From the NCBI GenBank assembly GCA_029259715.1, contig JAJDEP010000005.1, forward strand, positions 558,001-622,000: a stretch of DNA of 64,000 nucleotides, given 5' to 3'. This stretch comes from Planctomycetota bacterium (lineage in GTDB: Bacteria > Planctomycetota > B15-G4). This document shows, piece after piece, positions 33,663 to 44,793 of this stretch. Made by a program: the position numbers and the translations under genes. Numbering within the stretch: the first letter of the stretch is position 1; every line of letters begins with the position of its first letter. The notes below the pieces were generated by a model. It made no database searches. It was given only the letters and a program-made list of their open reading frames with translations, and had not been told where the DNA came from.

Positions 33663-36600
33663 TCAACCGTCCTTGTCGATCCCGTCTATCCCGCTCGCGC
33701 CTTCGGTCCCGCCCGCGTCTTCGCTTGCGGATTCGCTTTCGGGTGGCACGGGCCACGGCCGGGACTCGATCCCGGATTCCACCCAGGCCGCATCCGCCGC
33801 GGCGGAGAGGCGGAAGGCGCGATCGCCCGCGAGGGCGTAGAGCTCCAGCCGTCCACGGGGCTGCTCGCCCTCCGCGCCGCCGAACCATGACACCGGCAGC
33901 CAGAAGTGGAAGCCGGCGGTCTCGAGCTGCGGTGCGCCGAAATGCTCGGCCACGTTCGTCCGGGCGATCCAGGTCGGCGCCGCGTGCAGGTGCTCGCCCT
34001 CGTGCAGGATCACCACGGAATCCACCAGGGCCAGCGCGTCGGTGTCCACTGCCCAGCCCAGCAGACGCAGCATGTCCCCGTCGTAGCGGGCCATGTCGAG
34101 TTTGCCGGAGAGTCCCGTGGTCGTCAGTTCGACGCGCCGACCGTCGGACCCGAGCAGGGCGTCACCCTCACGGGTCCAGAAGACCTCGCCGATCCAACGC
34201 GCCTCGCGGGTCGTGCGCAGCTCGCTCGCCACGTCGCCCAGCAGGGCGAACACCCGCAGGTGCCCCGCGTGCCCGGACCCCAGCGACGTGCGCGGGATGT
34301 CGAGTTGGAAGCCGGCGGTGCTGAGCAGCGGATCCTCGGCCACCGCCTCGGCCTTCTCGCGCACCAGTCCGGTGGAACCCCGGAAGACCTGGCGCCCGTC
34401 CTCGAAGACCAGGATCCCGTGGACGGCCCGGCGGTCCCGGGTGTCGGCGGCCCAGCCCATGAGGCGCAGATCGTTGAAGCGGTGGACGGCTTGATCCACC
34501 TGGCCTTCGAAACGGCCGGGCTCGACGGCGACGACGCGGCCGTCGTCGCCGCGCAGGACCGGTGCGCCGTCCTGCTCTTCGAGGGTGTAGTCGACCATCT
34601 CGAGCGGCAGCAGGCGCACGCCCCCCTCCGCATCGAGGGCCACCGCCAGCAGCTGCAGCCCGTTGTCGCCGTCCGTCAGGTCGTCGTCGGAGACCATGGC
34701 CAGGAATTCGGCACGGCGGGTGGTGTCGAGGCCGAAGCTCCGGGAGACCGCCACCACACGCCCCCCCAGGGCCACGGCGAGTTCGACGGGAACCACCAGG
34801 CCTGAGTCGAGCACGTCCTCGCCGCCATCGCGGGCCGTGACCTCGCCCGAGACCATGGCCGACACGCGACCCGAGTCGAGCTCGACCGCCCCCAACCCGG
34901 CCCCGCTGCGCAGGACCACGTCGAGTGCGGCGACCGGACCGAGGCCGATCTCCTCGATCCGGCGGCCCACCAACTCGGGGCGGGTCGACAGGGCGAACAC
35001 GTCGGACCACTGCGCCTGCGCACCGAACAACTCCGCCTTGCGCTCGGCCAGCGGCCAACGCAGCGGCGGCGCGGCGGAGAGCACCAGGGGCTCCTCCCGC
35101 TGACGATGGACGACCTTCTCGGCGCGCCGCGGCGGCGCCTCGTCGAAGGCCGATTGCCCCGGCAGGTCCCAGGGCAAGTCCACGTCGAGCACGTCGATGA
35201 TGGTCGGCAGGATGTCGAGGGTCTCGACGTGACGGTCGCTGATCGCGCCCTGCGTCTGCCCGGGTCGCTTCACGAACAGCGGCGCGTAGGCGATGTCCTC
35301 CCAAGCGGACGCGGTGATGCGACGCCGACGTTCGCCCGCCTGCAGCGACAGGCCGTGGTCGGCGGCCACCACGACCAGGGCATCGTCCCAGACGCCGGCC
35401 TGCTCGAGCCGCGCGCGCAGCCGACCGATGAGCCCGTCGACGTGGCCGAGCTGCAACAGGAAGCGCTGATAGGCCTGGGCCACGACCCAGTCGTCGGGCA
35501 ACCAGGTGCCCGCCGCGAAGCCGATGGTCCGGGCGGCTCCGGGATAGGACCGACCCGACGGCAAGGTGGTCCACGGATAGTGCGGCAACAGCACGTGCAG
35601 GAAGTACAACGTGGGCTCGTCGTCGCTCTCGATGGTCGCGATGAAGTCCGAGAAGATGGCCGAGCGGTCGTCGAGGGTCGCCTCGAGCAGGTCTTCCCGC
35701 GCAAAGGCCCCGGCGTCGAGCGGCCGGCCCGCCGGCTCCCCGGAAACCCCCTCCCCGGAAACGGCGTGCGCGGAGTCCGCAGCACCCGCCAGTCCGCCGA
35801 CAGGAACGCCCTCGGCAGCCCCGTCGGCGAAGCCGCCCCAGTTGGCCGTCACGTCCGGCAGGCCGGTGGCCCAGTCGGCCGGCAGCAGGATGTGGCCCTG
35901 CACCACCGCGAGGTCGCTGAAGAGCGAGCGCAAGCGCGCCGCCAGCGCACCCTCCGCCGCCGCGTCCGCCGGCGACGCCTCGCCCGACGCTCCCTCGAGC
36001 GTGCCGACAGCAGGGGCGTCGGTCGACAGCAACGCGGGCGGGCAGACGGACGTCACCGTCTCGTGCACGCGCATGCGGTGCGAGTCGCCCAGGATGCGGA
36101 ACAGGCTGCCGGGATGATCGGCCGCGATGGGCAAGCGCGAGAAATCGTCAGGGACTTCACCGGTGAGGATCGAAGGGATCACCTGCACGGTGTTGGTGTG
36201 CGACGTGGACGCGTTGCGGAACCAGGTCGAGGCGTCGGCCAGGGCCGCGAAGTGAGGGAAGAGGCGGCGGTCGATGCCGGCCTCGACATCCATGAGCGAT
36301 CCCGTCGGGAGCTCGTCCAGGAGCAGCAGCACGACGGTGGTTTCCGACGTCACGCTGACGGCGGGCAACTCGGCACCGGACGACGGCTGCAGCACCTTGC
36401 GCACGTTGCCGTCGAACAGGAACAGCCCGGCGAAGACCAGCGGTGCCGGGCTGAGCACCGACAGCAGCGACCGCAACGGCTCGAGCCGGGCGTAGGCCAG
36501 CGCTCCGAGCACACCCACGGCCGCGGCGACCACACCGGCCGCTGTCGCCGACAGGGCGCGCCCGGCCGGCGGCAGCACGAACACCGCCAGCAGGACGGCC

Positions 36601-36842
36601 ACCAGGGTCAGGTGCAGCGCCAACGCGACCCGGCGGCCGGCCAGACGCGCCAGTCCGGCAGCGAGGGCGGCGGCCAGCGGGACGGCGGCGATGGCCACCA
36701 CCACGAGCACCACCAGGTCCACGGGCTCGCTGCGACGCACGGCGAAGAAGGCCACATCCCGGCTCAGCACCTCGAACAGGGGCTGGGCCAGGGCGAAGGC
36801 GCTCAACACGCCGATGTGCGCCAGACGCAGTCCTGCGCCCAA
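33663..36842 (-). CDS. Large membrane-anchored sulfatase-like protein 1 (alkaline phosphatase superfamily)
   Basis: About 1059 residues. The N-terminal ~200 residues contain four or five membrane helices. An alkaline-phosphatase-superfamily domain follows, with LLLLDELP (metal Asp), a TNTVQVIPSILTG stretch at the nucleophile site, and VVAADHGLS (metal His). The last ~450 residues are beta-rich repeats with recurring WAVDT/WAADT-type units. The nucleophile position lacks the Cys/Ser-x-Pro-x-Arg of true sulfatases, so phospho-transfer or a non-sulfatase role is possible. The start is unclear: no ATG or GTG fits. TTG 36842 is used; ATC 36908 behind GGAGG is an alternative, GTG 36809 would cut the first helix. 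It is paralogous to 38715-41333. Confidence 0.75.
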   Translation of the reverse strand: MGAGLRLAHIGVLSAFALAQPLFEVLSRDVAFFAVRRSEPVDLVVLVVVAIAAVPLAAALAAGLARLAGRRVALALHLTLVAVLLAVFVLPPAGRALSATAAGVVAAAVGVLGALAYARLEPLRSLLSVLSPAPLVFAGLFLFDGNVRKVLQPSSGAELPAVSVTSETTVVLLLLDELPTGSLMDVEAGIDRRLFPHFAALADASTWFRNASTSHTNTVQVIPSILTGEVPDDFSRLPIAADHPGSLFRILGDSHRMRVHETVTSVCPPALLSTDAPAVGTLEGASGEASPADAAAEGALAARLRSLFSDLAVVQGHILLPADWATGLPDVTANWGGFADGAAEGVPVGGLAGAADSAHAVSGEGVSGEPAGRPLDAGAFAREDLLEATLDDRSAIFSDFIATIESDDEPTLYFLHVLLPHYPWTTLPSGRSYPGAARTIGFAAGTWLPDDWVVAQAYQRFLLQLGHVDGLIGRLRARLEQAGVWDDALVVVAADHGLSLQAGERRRRITASAWEDIAYAPLFVKRPGQTQGAISDRHVETLDILPTIIDVLDVDLPWDLPGQSAFDEAPPRRAEKVVHRQREEPLVLSAAPPLRWPLAERKAELFGAQAQWSDVFALSTRPELVGRRIEEIGLGPVAALDVVLRSGAGLGAVELDSGRVSAMVSGEVTARDGGEDVLDSGLVVPVELAVALGGRVVAVSRSFGLDTTRRAEFLAMVSDDDLTDGDNGLQLLAVALDAEGGVRLLPLEMVDYTLEEQDGAPVLRGDDGRVVAVEPGRFEGQVDQAVHRFNDLRLMGWAADTRDRRAVHGILVFEDGRQVFRGSTGLVREKAEAVAEDPLLSTAGFQLDIPRTSLGSGHAGHLRVFALLGDVASELRTTREARWIGEVFWTREGDALLGSDGRRVELTTTGLSGKLDMARYDGDMLRLLGWAVDTDALALVDSVVILHEGEHLHAAPTWIARTNVAEHFGAPQLETAGFHFWLPVSWFGGAEGEQPRGRLELYALAGDRAFRLSAAADAAWVESGIESRPWPVPPESESASEDAGGTEGASGIDGIDKDG

Positions 36843-36962
36843 GCCGAGCAGCCCCGACGCCTCGCGTCCGGTCGCCGCCGCGGCGCCGCTGCCCTTGCGT
36901 TGCTCGATCTCACCCTCCGTGCCGGATCCCCGGCGCTTTGACGCCCGCTGACCGTGGCGGGT

Positions 36963-36969
36963 TATTATG
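36963..36969. promoter_or_regulatory. Overlapping divergent -10 elements
   Basis: TATTAT (36963-36968, plus) and CATAAT (36969-36964, minus) are near-consensus -10 boxes on opposite strands and share bases. They would drive the small membrane protein gene to the right and the sulfatase-like gene to the left. No clear -35 is seen on either side. Confidence 0.4.
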
Positions 36970-37040
36970 CTGAAGATTCCCACCCGACGTGGCCGATTCC
37001 TGCCTCGACGGAACACTCCCCGCCCCGCCGGACCGGCCCG

Positions 37041-37241
37041 ATGCCCACCGAACCGCTGCTCGTCCCCCTCGCCTACCTCGACCCCGGCTCCGGCAGCATG
37101 CTGCTGCAGATGCTCCTCGCGGGCGTGGCCGGCATCTTCGTCTTCATGAAGTTCCAGGGGCGACGTTTCATGAGCCTCTTCTCGCGCACGCCGGACGACG
37201 CGAGCGACGAGCAGCCGCCCGAGGACGGCGGCGAGTCCTGA
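37041..37241 (+). CDS. 66-residue membrane protein with YLDPGSGS motif
   Basis: A small single-helix protein. It starts with PLAYLDPGSGSMLLQMLLAG, continues through a hydrophobic helix (VAGIFVFMKF) and ends with an acidic tail. Small proteins with this YLDPGSGS/LLQ pattern recur next to polysaccharide or sulfatase genes in other bacteria, to my knowledge without assigned function. ATG 37041 is preferred over the in-frame upstream ATG because it precedes the conserved block. It sits 43 bases before the methyltransferase gene and divergent from sulfatase-like gene 1. Confidence 0.75.
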   Translation: MPTEPLLVPLAYLDPGSGSMLLQMLLAGVAGIFVFMKFQGRRFMSLFSRTPDDASDEQPPEDGGES

Positions 37242-37284
37242 AGCGTTCGGCGCAGGACGGGCCGACCGCGCACGGGCAACGGGC

Positions 37285-38748
37285 ATGAGCACGAGTTCCG
37301 CCGACATCTCCCCGCCCTCGGCGGGTGAAGAGCGCCGCCTCGAACCGGGCTCCTTCCGCGACCGCGACAGCCGCGTGTTCTACGGCCCCGACGGCGTGTT
37401 CCGGGGCCTCAGCGAGGAGGGCCTCGCCCAGTGGCGCCGCCTGGCGGCCAGCAAGTTCTTCGCCAAGGAACACGGCGCCGGACGCATCGTCGCCACCGAG
37501 GAGGTCGAGGCATCCGCCGCACCCGTGGCCGGCCTCGAACTCGCCTGGGCCGGACTGCTGCGCCACGAGCGCATCCCCTTCGTCAGTTATCCGTACGAGT
37601 GGTGCTTCGGCATGCTCAAGGACGCGGCGGCCCTGCAGCTCGACCTGCTCACCGCCGCCCTCTCCGAGGACATGACCCTCAAGGACGCCACGCCCTACAA
37701 CGTGCAGTGGCGCGGGGCGCGACCCACCTTCATCGACGTGCCGTCCTTCGTCGAGCTGGCCCCCGGCGATCCGTGGGAGGGCTACCGACAGTTCTGCGAG
37801 CTGCAGCTCTACCCGCTCATGCTCCAGGCCTACAAGGGCGTCCCCTTCCACGCCTGGCTGCGCGGCGCCATCGACGGCATCTCGCCCAACGACTTCCGCT
37901 CGCTCATGTCGTGGCGCGACGTCCTGCGCGCGGGCGTGCTCAAACACGTCGTGCTGCACGCCGCCCTGCAGTCGAGCCAGGGACAGACCAAGCGTGACGT
38001 GCGTGACGACCTGAAAAAGGCCGGTTTCCACAAGGAGTTGATCCTGGCCAACGTGCGCAGCCTGCGGAAACTCGTGGGCAAGCTCGAGTGGAAGGCCGCG
38101 GGGTCCGAGTGGGCCAACTACACCAACGACAACAGCTACGACGAGGCCAACCGCAAGCTCAAGGAGGAGTTCGTGGGCACGGCGGTGCGCGACCGCCCGC
38201 GCAAGCTGGTCTGGGACCTCGGCTGCAACACCGGCGACTACAGTCGCATCGCCGCCGAGCACGCCGACGCCGTCGTGGCCATGGACGGCGACCACCTCGC
38301 CATCGAGAACCTCTACCGTCGCCTGCGCGATGAAGAGAGTCCCGCAGCAAACAAGATCCTGCCCCTGGTGATGAACCTCAACGACGCCTCCCCGAACCTC
38401 GGGTGGCGCGGCGCCGAGCGCAAGGGACTGCCCGAGCGCGGCCGCCCCGACATGACGCTGTGCCTGGCCCTGATCCACCACGTGGTCATCAGCGCCCACG
38501 TGCCCCTGCAGGAATTCGTGGGCTGGCTCGCGGACATGGGCACCGACCTGGTCATCGAGTTCGTCGACAAGAACGACGAGATGACGCGGACGCTGCTGCG
38601 CAACAAGGAGGACAAGTACGCCGACTACGAACGTGAGGTGTTCGAGGAGTGCCTCTCACGTTCGTTCGAGATCGTGCGCAAGGAGTCGCTGCAGGGCGGC
38701 ACGCGCACCCTCTATCACGGGCGCAACCAGCGGGCCGGCGCCTCGTAG
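37285..38748 (+). CDS. Class I SAM-dependent methyltransferase, NoeA-like
   Basis: A 487-residue protein. An N-terminal domain (residues ~20-270) has the unusual FYGPDGVFRGLS and PFVSYPYEWCFGMLKDAA blocks and a kinase-like LKDATPYNVQW. The C-terminal half is a Rossmann methyltransferase with motif I VWDLGCNTGDYSR and MDGDH as the acidic loop. This layout is seen in nodulation protein NoeA-related methyltransferases. The substrate is unknown, though a surface glycan is plausible given the neighbours. Its last 34 bases overlap the convergent sulfatase-like gene 2. Confidence 0.82.
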   Translation: MSTSSADISPPSAGEERRLEPGSFRDRDSRVFYGPDGVFRGLSEEGLAQWRRLAASKFFAKEHGAGRIVATEEVEASAAPVAGLELAWAGLLRHERIPFVSYPYEWCFGMLKDAAALQLDLLTAALSEDMTLKDATPYNVQWRGARPTFIDVPSFVELAPGDPWEGYRQFCELQLYPLMLQAYKGVPFHAWLRGAIDGISPNDFRSLMSWRDVLRAGVLKHVVLHAALQSSQGQTKRDVRDDLKKAGFHKELILANVRSLRKLVGKLEWKAAGSEWANYTNDNSYDEANRKLKEEFVGTAVRDRPRKLVWDLGCNTGDYSRIAAEHADAVVAMDGDHLAIENLYRRLRDEESPAANKILPLVMNLNDASPNLGWRGAERKGLPERGRPDMTLCLALIHHVVISAHVPLQEFVGWLADMGTDLVIEFVDKNDEMTRTLLRNKEDKYADYEREVFEECLSRSFEIVRKESLQGGTRTLYHGRNQRAGAS

Positions 38749-41333
38749 TCGAGCTCGCGGGCGAACGTCTCACCCACCGCGTACACGCGGATGCGGCCGG
38801 CGACCGGGCCCCCGAGCGCGTCAACCGGGATCACGCAGACGAAGCCGCAGGCCTGCAGGGCCGGATCGTCGAAGCGCCGGGCCAGGCCGAGGTGGGCCTC
38901 GGCGGCGGGCCCCGACCAGAGCTCCTGATCGTCGCGCATGACCACCACGCTGCGCACCCGGGCGGCGGCGCGCAGGTCCGCGGCCCAGCCCGCCAGCCGC
39001 AGCCGCTCACCGTCGTCGAGGGTGGCCACCTCGACCGCGCCCATGGGGCCCGCGGCGCGCAGCTCGTACTCCCGGCCCCGGGCATCGCGCAGTCGGGTCG
39101 CTCCCGCGTCGAGCGTCCAGCGTTCGAGCCGCAGGGGGTGCAGCGTGCCGGCGCCGTCCTCGGCGTAGAGGGACAGGTCGTACGGCCCGGTGCCCATGCG
39201 CCGCTCGTCGAGCATGAGGGCGAAGCCCGCCTCGGATGAACCGTTGGCGGCGGGCCGCGTCGCCCCCACCACCACCTCGTCGAGGACGAACACCAGGCGC
39301 CGCGGCCAGTCGGTGCCGTCTGCGCGCCCCCACAGCCGGCCCTCGACGTAGGCCGGCACCTCGTCGTCCGGCCGCCGGGCCACCCGGAAGCTGCTCGCCG
39401 CGGTCAGCGCCACCGACAGGGGCGGCGCCTGCCCCGCCTGCGGCTCGGTGCGCGGCAAGGTGTCGAGGGCCCGCCCCAGCACGTCGGCGCTGCCGAGCCC
39501 GCCGTACACGCCGTCCCAGCCGACGCCAGCGCCGAACAACGCCAGCCGACGGTCGCGCCCGGCCCGACGGTCCGGCGGCATCGGTCCGCTGCGGTAGGGC
39601 GTCTGCCCCCCGCGGTGCATGACTTTGGTCGCGGGCGCTTCGGCCCGGTCCAACGGCACGCCGGCGAGACCGGGCGGAACCGCCAGCTCCATCCAGTCGG
39701 CGATGGACGGCGCGGTGTCGACGGTCTGGACGTTCCTCTCGCTGACGGCTCCCGCGGTCTGCCCCGGCATGCGCACGAAGTAGGGCACGCGACGCACGGC
39801 GTCGATGTCGGCGTCGGCGGGTTTGCGACGCGCGCCGCCCGGGACGAAGCTCAAGCCATGATCCGCCAGCACCACGAGCAGCGTGCGGTCGCCGCGCCCC
39901 GCCTGCTCCAGTCGGTCGAGAAGCCGCCCGAGCAGCCGGTCCGTGGCGCCCAGTTGCAGCAGGTGACGCTGCCAGGCGAGGTGCACCCGGTCGGGGTCCT
40001 GGTCCCAGCGCCCTTCCCGTTGCCCGCGCGTGACCGTGACGCCGTCCCGCGCCAGGCGTCGCCCCGACGGCAGGTGTTCCCAGGGCTGGTGCGGCAGCAA
40101 CACATGCAGGAAGGCGAAGAGTGGTGGCTCGTCGTCACCCTTGCCGGCCACGGGCAGAGCGTCGATGAAGTCCTCGAACAATTCGGAATGGTCGAGACCC
40201 TGCAGCGCGCCCAGGCGACGCACGATCCACCCGTCCGCCGTGTCGGCGCCCGCGAGGAACCCGGCCGGCCCGGTGTCGATGGCCGGCAGCGACGAGGACC
40301 AGGCGGCCGGCAGGGTGCGGTGCGCCCACACCACGGCCATGTCGACGGCCAGCACCGCGAGCGTGGCAGCGGAAGAGCGGCCCTCGCGGTCCTCGACCAG
40401 GTCTCGGTGCCCGGCGCCGGCCGCGGTGTCCGGGCGGAACAGGTCCGTCACCGGCTCGGCGACGAGCAAGCGGTGTCGGGGCGCGAGCCACGCGAACAGG
40501 TTGCCCGGATGGTCGACCGCCACGGGCAGGCGCGAGGGATCGTCGGGGGCCCGCCCGCTGAGGATGGCCGGCAGGGCCTGGGCGGTCTGGTCATGGGACG
40601 CCGTGGCGTTGCGATACCAGGTCGAAGTGGCGGCCAGGCGCGCGAAGGCGGGGAAGAGCGTCGCGTCGATGCCCCCGTCGGCGGCCAGCAGCGAATCGAG
40701 GGGCAGTTCGTCCAGGACCACGAGCACCACGTCGAGATCGGCGCCGGCGCCCACGTGGGCGGTCACCGCACTCGACGCGGTGTCCCAGCTCCCGCTGCGT
40801 TCGTCCCCGAAGGCCAGGCGCGAGACGCCGGGCCGGGTCAGGAAGACCATGGGCACCACGAGGGTGCCGGCCGCGAGCAGGGTCAGGAGCAGCGACGCCG
40901 GCGCCCAGCGCAGGGCCAGCCCCACCAGCAGCACGCCGACGAGCCCGCACAGCCCCACGGCCGCCAGCGGTGCGGCGGCGAGCGCGTCACCGCCGGGCAG
41001 CGCGCCCACGAGCGGCAACAGCAGCGCGGCGAGCAACACCACGCACACGACGCCGTGCACCGGCGAGCGCACGCGGGCGCCGAACAGGCCCGACGACTCG
41101 ACCACGGCCGCCAGCAGCAGCGGCAGGCCCAGGCTCAGGCCGAACGCCACTCCGACCAGCCGCCCCCCGCCGATCCCCCGGGCCACAAGACCCGCTGCGT
41201 CGCGGCCGAAGGCCTGGAGGATGGGCTCGGCCACCGCCAGGGACCAGAGTCCCGTGATCCAGGCGAGGCGCCGAACGAGGTTGAGCTCGACGTTGACCGC
41301 CCGGCGCGGCCTAGCCGCATTCCGTGAAGCCAC
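38715..41333 (-). CDS. Membrane-anchored sulfatase-like protein 2 (alkaline phosphatase superfamily)
   Basis: An 872-residue paralogue of the gene at 33663. It has N-terminal membrane helices (ITGLWSLAVAEPILQAF aligns with the first helix of the paralogue), LVVLDELPLDSLL, a DQTAQALPAILSG stretch at the nucleophile site, and VVLADHGLS. A shorter beta-rich C-terminal part follows. The usual sulfatase Cys/Ser signature is absent. The GTG start lies 23 bases inside the 3' end of the nrdJ C-terminal-part gene, which implies cotranscription. The 3' end overlaps the methyltransferase gene on the other strand by 34 bases. Confidence 0.78.
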   Translation of the reverse strand: MASRNAARPRRAVNVELNLVRRLAWITGLWSLAVAEPILQAFGRDAAGLVARGIGGGRLVGVAFGLSLGLPLLLAAVVESSGLFGARVRSPVHGVVCVVLLAALLLPLVGALPGGDALAAAPLAAVGLCGLVGVLLVGLALRWAPASLLLTLLAAGTLVVPMVFLTRPGVSRLAFGDERSGSWDTASSAVTAHVGAGADLDVVLVVLDELPLDSLLAADGGIDATLFPAFARLAATSTWYRNATASHDQTAQALPAILSGRAPDDPSRLPVAVDHPGNLFAWLAPRHRLLVAEPVTDLFRPDTAAGAGHRDLVEDREGRSSAATLAVLAVDMAVVWAHRTLPAAWSSSLPAIDTGPAGFLAGADTADGWIVRRLGALQGLDHSELFEDFIDALPVAGKGDDEPPLFAFLHVLLPHQPWEHLPSGRRLARDGVTVTRGQREGRWDQDPDRVHLAWQRHLLQLGATDRLLGRLLDRLEQAGRGDRTLLVVLADHGLSFVPGGARRKPADADIDAVRRVPYFVRMPGQTAGAVSERNVQTVDTAPSIADWMELAVPPGLAGVPLDRAEAPATKVMHRGGQTPYRSGPMPPDRRAGRDRRLALFGAGVGWDGVYGGLGSADVLGRALDTLPRTEPQAGQAPPLSVALTAASSFRVARRPDDEVPAYVEGRLWGRADGTDWPRRLVFVLDEVVVGATRPAANGSSEAGFALMLDERRMGTGPYDLSLYAEDGAGTLHPLRLERWTLDAGATRLRDARGREYELRAAGPMGAVEVATLDDGERLRLAGWAADLRAAARVRSVVVMRDDQELWSGPAAEAHLGLARRFDDPALQACGFVCVIPVDALGGPVAGRIRVYAVGETFARELDYEAPARWLRP

Positions 41334-42384
41334 ACGAGTAGCACTTCACGCAGCCTTCTTCGTAGGCCAACTGGCTGCCGCAATCGCGACAGGCGCCCTG
41401 CACCACGCGGCTCTCGCGTCCGCCGGCCTTGTGCCCGCCGCCCTGGGTCTGGGGCCGTGAAGACGCCGGGCCGGAGGCGGCCAGGGCCGCCGTGAGATCG
41501 CGACGCTCGGCGTGCAGGTCCTTGGGCGGCGCGGCGTCTTCAGCCGTGCCGGCGCCGCCGGGATCGACGGGCGATGCGTCGCCGAGGCCCGCATCCAAAC
41601 GTCCCTGCTGGGCCACGTGATACTTCTCGAGGGCCTTGCCGATGCCGTCGGCGCACGAGCTGATCTTGCCGTCCTCGCCCCAGGCCGGGCGATGACAGGA
41701 GATGCCCTTGAGCTGCTTGATGAGCGGCTCGATGGACGCCCCGCAGCGCAGCGAGTAGGAGATCAACCGGCCGATGGCCTCGTTCTGCGAGGCCGCACAA
41801 CCGCCGGCCTTGCCCATGTGGTTGAAGAGTTCGAAGGGGCGGCCCGTCTCGTCCTCGTTGACGGTGATGTACAGGTTCCCGCAGCCCGTGTTCACGCGCA
41901 TGGTGTGGCCCACGGTGACGGCGGGCCGGCGTCGCGGCGCGAGACCGTCTTCGCCCGTCGCGTCGGCCACCCCACCCGCCATGGGCGGCGGCTCGGCCAC
42001 CGCCAACAGCTGCCGGATCACCTTCTCGTGGCGCAGTCGCGGCGCGACCTTCTCGGCGTAGAAGCGCTCGAGGCCCTCCGCCAGACGCTGGGCCAGCGGC
42101 GCGAGCTCGCCCTCCTGGGTCTCGAGATACAGGCGCGTGGCCTCGTGCTGCTCGCAGGCCGAGACCAGCTGGGCCACCGCGTCGTTCTCACCGCCCACGA
42201 CGCCGTCCCAGTCCACCTCGCGATAGGCCATGACGACGGTCGCCGCCCGGTCCTTCGCCGTCTCACTGCCGAGCGGATCGCCGCCCACGGCGCCGCTCCC
42301 CGTCTGCCCGCCCTTCGCGTCCGCCAATTGCGCCTCCCCCGGGACCGCCACGGGTCCCAACTCCGGTTCCATTTTCTGGATCAT
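41311..42384 (-). CDS. NrdJ C-terminal part: TSCPD domain and zinc/redox cysteine tail
   Basis: A 357-residue partner of the class II ribonucleotide reductase. The TSCPD domain is marked by GHTMRVNTGCGNLYI, FNHMGKAGGCAAS and LKGISCHRP. The C-terminus has four-cysteine CRDC and CYSC pairs and ends TECG. In one-piece NrdJ proteins this tail supplies the zinc site and the redox-active cysteines that re-reduce the active site. Here it is a separate gene downstream of the catalytic part, as in split NrdJa/NrdJb systems. ATG 42384 is used; another ATG lies at 42372. The ribosome site is weak. Confidence 0.85.
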   Translation of the reverse strand: MIQKMEPELGPVAVPGEAQLADAKGGQTGSGAVGGDPLGSETAKDRAATVVMAYREVDWDGVVGGENDAVAQLVSACEQHEATRLYLETQEGELAPLAQRLAEGLERFYAEKVAPRLRHEKVIRQLLAVAEPPPMAGGVADATGEDGLAPRRRPAVTVGHTMRVNTGCGNLYITVNEDETGRPFELFNHMGKAGGCAASQNEAIGRLISYSLRCGASIEPLIKQLKGISCHRPAWGEDGKISSCADGIGKALEKYHVAQQGRLDAGLGDASPVDPGGAGTAEDAAPPKDLHAERRDLTAALAASGPASSRPQTQGGGHKAGGRESRVVQGACRDCGSQLAYEEGCVKCYSCGFTECG

Positions 42385-42454
42385 CGTCGCGTTTCTCGCG
42401 CGCCGCCGCGTGACGAGCGGGCCTCTCGGGCCCTCCCGTCCGCGGCGAACGCCG

Positions 42455-44497
<2,043 letters not shown>

Positions 44498-44605
44498 CTC
44501 GTCTCCCTCCCGGCTGTGATGCCCGTTTTGCGTGCCTCGAGGCCCAAACCGCATGTCGGGCCGCCACCGACCCGCCCCCACGCATGGGGGCCTCGTTCGA
44601 CAGCG

Positions 44606-44638
44606 CCCCTAGATATAGGGGGTCGCGGCGCACTTCAA
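44606..44638 (-). promoter_or_regulatory. NrdR-box-like palindrome over the nrdJ promoter
   Basis: The palindrome CCCCTAGATATAGGGG (44606-44621) reads CTATATCTAG at its core on the minus strand, one mismatch from the NrdR core CTATATATAG. On the same strand TTGAAG (44633-44638) and TATCTA (44610-44615) form a promoter with a 17-base spacer, so the box covers the -10. The remaining ~170 bases up to the murB stop show no other clear element. Confidence 0.65.
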
Positions 44639-44793
44639 GTCAGCTTTCCACAAAACCGCATCCGACTTGCAACTCACCTGGAGCAGGCCCGCCAGGCCTG
44701 CACCCTCCGCCATCGGGATCCATTGTGCGGCAGAGGCGGGATGGGCGCAACGGGTGCGGCTCGCGCTCCCGGGCCGGGCACCAGCGCTCGGTC

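Noticed and set aside
44498..44793. B12 riboswitch upstream of the B12-dependent reductase
   Set aside because: No B12-box or the expected long folded leader was seen. A simple promoter with an NrdR-like palindrome accounts for the region.
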